Assembly: GCA_017517815.1 (NCBI GenBank) | Contig: JAFWYA010000040.1 | Span: 1 to 16,563 of the forward strand | Reading direction: 5' to 3' | DNA length: 16,563 nucleotides | DNA from: Clostridia bacterium | GTDB taxonomy: Bacteria; Bacillota_A; Clostridia; Christensenellales; Aristaeellaceae | Position numbers and translations under genes: made by a program | Part shown: positions 13,122-16,563 of the stretch, piece after piece | Layout of the letters: every line of letters begins with the position of its first letter | Numbering within the stretch: position 1 is the first letter of the stretch | The notes under the pieces: generated by a model | Database searches by the model: none | The model's input: only the letters and a program-made list of their open reading frames with translations | What the model was told of the DNA's origin: nothing

Positions 13122-14066
13122 ATGCAACTATACGAGCTCCGGCAGAATCAGTCTCTGCCGTTAGAAGCCAAAATCATAAAGTCCCAGCAGCGTATTAGAG
13201 AATGGTACGACTACTGGAACGGAGACGTATATGTGAGTTTCAGCGGGGGTAAAGACAGCACTGCACTATTGCATTTGGTTCGTTCCCTGTACCCTGACGT
13301 CCCGGCAGCTTTTGTCGATACCGGCTTGGAATTTCCGGCTATACGCGAATTTGTGCGTTCAACAGAAAACGTGATCTGGCTTAGACCCAAGAAACGTTTT
13401 CAGGAAATTGTTCAGGAATATGGCTATCCCGTTGTCAGTAAGGATATTGCTCGAAGCGCCTACTATGCCCGTAAGGGTAGTAGTTGGGCGCTTCATCGTT
13501 TTGAGGGCCAAAATCCTGATGGATCTCCCTCTAAATGGTATGCGTCCCGGCAGGGTAAGTGGAAGAAGCTCCTGGATGCTCCATTTAAGATCAGCGATGA
13601 ATGCTGCCACTGGATGAAGGAAGAGCCGCTTAAGGAGCTTGAAAAGACACTGAAACCCTTCATCGGGATTATGGCGGATGAAAGTGACCGCAGAACAGCG
13701 GCATATCTTCATACCGGCTGCAATGCCTTCAATATCCGCAAGCCAAACTCTAAGCCCATTGGCTTTTGGCAGGAGCAGGATGTGCTCAGGTATCTCCGGG
13801 ATTACAATGTGCCTTATGCCAAAAACATCTATGGTGAGATCGTTGAGCGCTCTGATGGCAGACTTGTTACTACGATGGAAAGCCGAACTGGCTGTTATGT
13901 ATGTCCATTTGGGCAAAGTTGCCGGAGGGCTAAAGGAACAGAAACCAGATATCAAAGGCTGAAACGGCTCTATCCCAAACAGTATGAATACTGCATGCGT
14001 CCCTTGGAAGAGAACGGGCTCGGAATGAAGCCCGTTCTTGATTTTTTGGAAATTCCCTATGAATAA
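13122..14066 (+). CDS. PP-loop ATP pyrophosphatase, PAPS reductase/DndC-like, with cysteine cluster
   Basis: This 314-residue enzyme has the PP-loop S-G-G-K-D-S-T at 41-47, then F-V-D-T-G-L-E-F-P at 64-72 and G-I-M-A-D-E-S-D-R-R at 182-191, all typical of PAPS reductase-fold proteins. Such proteins activate a substrate with ATP or reduce activated sulfate. Cysteines at 161, 162, 258, 261 and 267 (G-C-Y-V-C-P-F-G-Q-S-C) could hold an iron-sulfur cluster, as in the phosphorothioation protein DndC. No dndB, D, E or cysteine desulfurase gene is nearby. The real substrate is unknown; DNA or tRNA thiolation and sulfate reduction are the known activities of relatives. It lies between the gp10-like gene and the major tail gene, same strand, with AAGGAGG ahead of the start. 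It is probably accessory cargo expressed with the late genes. Confidence 0.82.
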   Translation: MQLYELRQNQSLPLEAKIIKSQQRIREWYDYWNGDVYVSFSGGKDSTALLHLVRSLYPDVPAAFVDTGLEFPAIREFVRSTENVIWLRPKKRFQEIVQEYGYPVVSKDIARSAYYARKGSSWALHRFEGQNPDGSPSKWYASRQGKWKKLLDAPFKISDECCHWMKEEPLKELEKTLKPFIGIMADESDRRTAAYLHTGCNAFNIRKPNSKPIGFWQEQDVLRYLRDYNVPYAKNIYGEIVERSDGRLVTTMESRTGCYVCPFGQSCRRAKGTETRYQRLKRLYPKQYEYCMRPLEENGLGMKPVLDFLEIPYE

Positions 14067-14086
14067 CTTACAGGAGGTAAAATGCT

Positions 14087-14695
14087 ATGGCTACGCCCGC
14101 TCCTTCTCCGACTGTATCCAGTACGGTTGGTCTGAAAAACGTGGTGCTTGCTCCGCTTGTGGAGGACACTGAGGAAACCTTGACTTATGGAGAACTCCAG
14201 CTGGTAGCCGGTGCCATTGAGGCATCTATCACGCCGGAGAATGCGGACCCTGACGTACAGTATTACGATGACATTGAAGGCGATGTACTGTACGCCGATC
14301 CTGAACTCGCCTTCAAAACGAAAATGGCTGATCTGCCTTTGATCATTCAGGAGATGATCTTTGGCAACAAGATCGACGACAACGGCGTTTTGATCCGTTC
14401 GTCTACGGACAAGCCTCCGTATTTTGCCGTGGGCTTCATGAGCGAGAAGTCCAATCACAAGTTCCGCTATGTATGGCTCTTCAAGGTGCGAGCCAAGCCT
14501 GTGACCGAGAACTACGCCACCAAGGAAGGTACTACCATCACCCGCCAGACGGGCGAGGTGGAGTGGGTTGCGATCAAGAGAACCCACGACAATCAGTATC
14601 AGGCAGTGGCCGATGAGGGTGAAAACGGCTTCACGGCTGAAAAGGGCGCTACTTTCCTGCAGTCGGTATACACGCCCGTGTTTGCTTCTACTTAA
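14087..14695 (+). CDS. major tail (tube) protein, phi13-type
   Basis: This 202-residue protein should polymerise into the tail tube. The N-terminus V-G-L-K-N-V-V-L-A-P-L-V-E-D (about 14-27) followed by Y-G-E-L-Q-L-V-A-G-A-I-E-A matches the phi13 family of major tail proteins. So does the central acidic segment with Y-Y-D-D and the F-A-V-G-F-M-S-E-K region. The end (F-x-Q-S-V-Y-T-P) is also typical. AGGAGG at 14072-14077 lies nine bases before the chosen ATG. An ATG at 14082 is in another frame. A good terminator follows, consistent with high-level expression of this structural protein relative to the tail chaperones downstream. Confidence 0.88.
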   Translation: MATPAPSPTVSSTVGLKNVVLAPLVEDTEETLTYGELQLVAGAIEASITPENADPDVQYYDDIEGDVLYADPELAFKTKMADLPLIIQEMIFGNKIDDNGVLIRSSTDKPPYFAVGFMSEKSNHKFRYVWLFKVRAKPVTENYATKEGTTITRQTGEVEWVAIKRTHDNQYQAVADEGENGFTAEKGATFLQSVYTPVFAST

Positions 14696-14724
14696 GTCGC
14701 TGTTGTCCCCCCCTAATAACATGT

Positions 14725-14757
14725 GCCGCACAGGCTTTTCTGTGCGGCCTTTCTATT
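14725..14757 (+). terminator. intrinsic terminator after the major tail gene
   Basis: GCCGCACAG (14725-14733) and CTGTGCGGC (14740-14748) form a perfect nine-pair stem with a six-base loop. CTTTCTATT follows. Partial termination here would set the ratio between tail tube protein and the chaperone/tape-measure transcripts. Confidence 0.75.
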
Positions 14758-14815
14758 GAAAATAACGCCTTGTGGCGATGAAGATAAAGAAAAAACTGAT
14801 TCGGAGGAAAATCTC

Positions 14816-15193
14816 ATGATTACTTGTACGCTCAACGGAAAGAAGTACTCAGTTGATTTTATTTCCGGCCGCGCATTGCGGGAAATGGAACCGGCTGCAA
14901 AGATGTATGGCCGAATTGTATCGCTTTCCAACGCAGCTGTGAAGGGTGAAACTATCCCGGAAGAGCAGCAGCTTTCCATTCCTGATGCCATGGATGAAAT
15001 GATTCGCTGGTTCTGTCTTTTGTTTGGAAACCAGTTCACGCCGGATGATGTGCTGGACGGATATCCTGTGGACAGGCTCATGCATGACATCGCGCTTGCT
15101 TTGATGGCGGTACAGACGCAGACCACATCGATTCTGGATGAATTCCCTACGAAGGCAGCGCAGATGGAGAAGCAGATGGAAACGACCGTCTGA
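14816..15193 (+). CDS. tail assembly chaperone, gpG-like
   Basis: This 125-residue protein begins with short strands (M-I-T-C-T-L-N-G-K-K-Y-S-V-D-F), followed by helices (R-A-L-R-E-M-E-P-A, and I-R-W-F-C-L-L-F at about 62-69). It carries F-T-P-D-D-V-L-D-G-Y-P. This pattern is common to the first tail chaperone in Firmicutes siphophages. It binds the tape measure protein and recruits tube subunits. Position, directly between major tail and tape measure genes, supports this strongly. The start at 14816 has GGAGGAAA eight bases upstream. The C-terminal part overlaps an open -1 frame that continues into the gpT-like extension. Confidence 0.8.
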   Translation: MITCTLNGKKYSVDFISGRALREMEPAAKMYGRIVSLSNAAVKGETIPEEQQLSIPDAMDEMIRWFCLLFGNQFTPDDVLDGYPVDRLMHDIALALMAVQTQTTSILDEFPTKAAQMEKQMETTV

Positions 15194-15387
15194 CGCTGCC
15201 GGATTTCATCTATGCAACCTATAATTCGCTGCTGGAAGGTGGCTGGCGGATGCAGGAGATTGACGAGATGGATCTGCCGGGCTTTTTACGGTTACGGGCA
15301 TGGCATGCGCAAAGAGAACTGAAAAAGAAAGAACCCAAGCAACGCTATATTGATGAAGTATGGCCTGGCTTACAACCAACAGGATAA
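15142..15387 (+). CDS. gpT-like extension of the tail chaperone, reached by -1 frameshift (no own start)
   Basis: The -1 frame is open from 15142, inside the gpG-like gene, to a TAA at 15385-15387. Past the gpG stop it reads L-T-L-P-D-F-I-Y-A-T-Y-N-S-L-L-E-G-G-W, then E-I-D-E-M-D-L-P-G-F-L-R-L-R-A-W. This is a clear protein-like helical sequence ending 17 bases before the tape measure start. No ATG with a ribosome-binding site precedes it except a poor one at 15249. In lambda and many other phages, a -1 slip near the end of gpG makes a gpGT fusion required for tail assembly, so a fusion joined somewhere in 15142-15190 is expected. I see no canonical X-XXY-YYZ heptamer in the right phase. The nearest weak candidate is GGAAAC at 15178-15183. 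Confidence 0.65.
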   Translation: MPYEGSADGEADGNDRLTLPDFIYATYNSLLEGGWRMQEIDEMDLPGFLRLRAWHAQRELKKKEPKQRYIDEVWPGLQPTG

Positions 15388-15403
15388 AGTGAGGTGAGTT
15401 TCC

Positions 15404-16563
15404 ATGAGCGAAACGCTCCGCGATCTTGTGGTGTCGCTGTCCCTGCAAACCGACAACTTCACAAGAAATATCAAATCCGTCAACAAGCAGATCCAGGAGG
15501 CGGAGTCCAACTTTAAACTGGCTGCTGCTGGTGTGGAGGGATTTGAGAATTCGGCCTTGGGGCTTGCCTCACAGCTTGACCTACTTCAGCGCCGTCTGAC
15601 GCTTCAAAACGCTGCGGTCGGACAATATGAAAGGGCGCTGACTGCTGCGAATGATAAGCTGCAGGAGTGCTACAAGAGACAGAATGACTATGCGCAACGT
15701 CTTGTAGATGCAAAACAGGCACACGAAGCGCTGGGTAGGCAGGTTGATATTGCTCAGCAGCAGGTGGAGTCCTATTCTGCAGTTCTTGGTGATTCAGCCG
15801 CAGAAACGCTCGCTGCCAAAGCTCACCTGGATCAACTGACTGAAGAGTACGAAGCGTCTGAAAAGGCTGTTAAAAAGCTCGCTGGTCAGAATACAGCGCT
15901 TCAAAAGGCTACGCAGAATGCGGCGGACGCCGTAACAACGGCTCGAACCAATCTCAACAAAGCCCATGCTGCTGTCAAAACCACACAGGCGAGTATTGAC
16001 AAATGTAATCAGTCCCTGACGCTATCCAAAACGAACTGGGCGAGCGCGGGCGATACAATCAAAGAAACCCAAACGGCTCTGACCAGTATCGGCAAACAGA
16101 TGCAGCTGGCACAGAGCCGTTTTCAATTGGCGGCTGCGGGCATAAGGGACTTTGACAAAAGTGCAGAGGGACTATCTGCACGACTGGTTCTGCTGGAAAG
16201 CAAGCTGGACTTGCAGAAGCAGAGCGTGATCCAGTATGAAAAAGCGCTTGAAGCGGCCAAAGAGCAACTAAAAGCTGCACAGGATGCACATGATCCTGAG
16301 AAGATCCAGCAGGCCTCCGATGCCGTTGTTGATGCTGAAAATGCGCTTATCAAGGCACAGGCTGCGGTCAAGCAGACGAAGACGGATATTGAAGACTGCA
16401 CCAAGGCGCTCAAAACGGCTCAGTCTGCATGGACGAGCACAGGAAAGAGTCTGGAATCCTTCGCTAAGAAATGCGATGCCGTTAGCCAGACCATGGTCAA
16501 TGCCGGCAGAACACTTACGACCGTCATGACTACGCCAGTTTTGGCGTTGGGTGCTGCAGCAAC
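15404..16563 (+). CDS. tail tape measure protein, N-terminal part (cut by the window edge)
   Basis: The first 386 residues are visible; the gene continues beyond the window. Tape measure proteins set tail length and travel inside the tube. The N-terminal 360 residues are long charged Ala/Gln/Lys-rich coiled coil. The A-G-R-T-L-T-T-V-M-T-T-P-V segment at about 367-379 marks the usual transition to the conserved tape measure domain. An internal duplication is clear: F-K-L-A-A-A-G at 37-43 and F-Q-L-A-A-A-G at 240-246 begin matching stretches. N-W-A-S-A-G at 211-216 and A-W-T-S-T-G at 342-347 end them; the second copy is about 70 residues shorter. Two copies of W-(A/T)-S-x-G also recall the same coiled-coil module in related tapes. 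AGGTGAG lies about six bases before the ATG. Confidence 0.88.
   Translation, partial: MSETLRDLVVSLSLQTDNFTRNIKSVNKQIQEAESNFKLAAAGVEGFENSALGLASQLDLLQRRLTLQNAAVGQYERALTAANDKLQECYKRQNDYAQRLVDAKQAHEALGRQVDIAQQQVESYSAVLGDSAAETLAAKAHLDQLTEEYEASEKAVKKLAGQNTALQKATQNAADAVTTARTNLNKAHAAVKTTQASIDKCNQSLTLSKTNWASAGDTIKETQTALTSIGKQMQLAQSRFQLAAAGIRDFDKSAEGLSARLVLLESKLDLQKQSVIQYEKALEAAKEQLKAAQDAHDPEKIQQASDAVVDAENALIKAQAAVKQTKTDIEDCTKALKTAQSAWTSTGKSLESFAKKCDAVSQTMVNAGRTLTTVMTTPVLALGAAA

Noticed and set aside
14707..14713. Run of seven C residues after the major tail gene
   Set aside because: It lies in the gap between stop codon and terminator, affects no coding frame and can be a simple homopolymer tract.

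Overview
The window reads as the packaging, head and tail-assembly half of a tailed siphophage or prophage with HK97-type head modules. Its host is most likely a Gram-positive anaerobe of the Clostridia. That host call is an inference from near-universal strong Shine-Dalgarno sites (AGGAGG/AAGGAG), several TTG starts, moderate GC outside the left end, and gene content. No integrase, repressor or lysis gene is present, so lysogeny cannot be decided here.

Layout. 1-372: two minus-strand genes, one cut by the window edge and one small Ala-rich protein, separated by a weak terminator. 373-1416: about 1 kb without a convincing gene. It is very GC-rich in its left part and holds a dense series of structured elements: three CGAAACG boxes, a 7-bp GC hairpin, four hairpins repeated on an exact 49-bp period, and AT-rich TTTGA/TCAAA inverted repeats just before the late operon. 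1417-5228: small terminase (P27 type), a ParB-like/DNA methyltransferase fusion, large terminase and a short HNH nuclease. 5216-6288: a cassette with its own logic, made of a minus-strand small helical protein and a Phd/YefM-RelE/ParE toxin-antitoxin pair with its own promoter and terminator. 6312-13100: portal, a C5-cytosine methyltransferase, ClpP-like prohead protease, major capsid protein, head-fibre-like protein, head-tail connector, head closure protein, a tail-terminator-like protein and an HK97 gp10-like protein. 13122-14066: a PP-loop (PAPS reductase/DndC-like) enzyme with a cysteine cluster. 14087-end: major tail protein, terminator, gpG/gpGT-like tail chaperones in overlapping frames, and the start of the tape measure protein.

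The structural genes follow standard HK97-like order, tightly spaced and often overlapping, so they are probably one long late transcript. Four extra pieces are slotted into this backbone: the m6A-type methyltransferase between terS and terL, the toxin-antitoxin cassette between the terminases and portal, the multi-TRD C5 methyltransferase between portal and protease, and the PP-loop enzyme between gp10 and the major tail protein. Three of the four are candidate nucleic-acid modification enzymes. The strongest undescribed signals are the 49-bp hairpin array upstream of terS (possibly a packaging or regulatory site), the five-TL-motif recognition region of the C5 methyltransferase, and the PP-loop/Cys-cluster enzyme in the tail operon.
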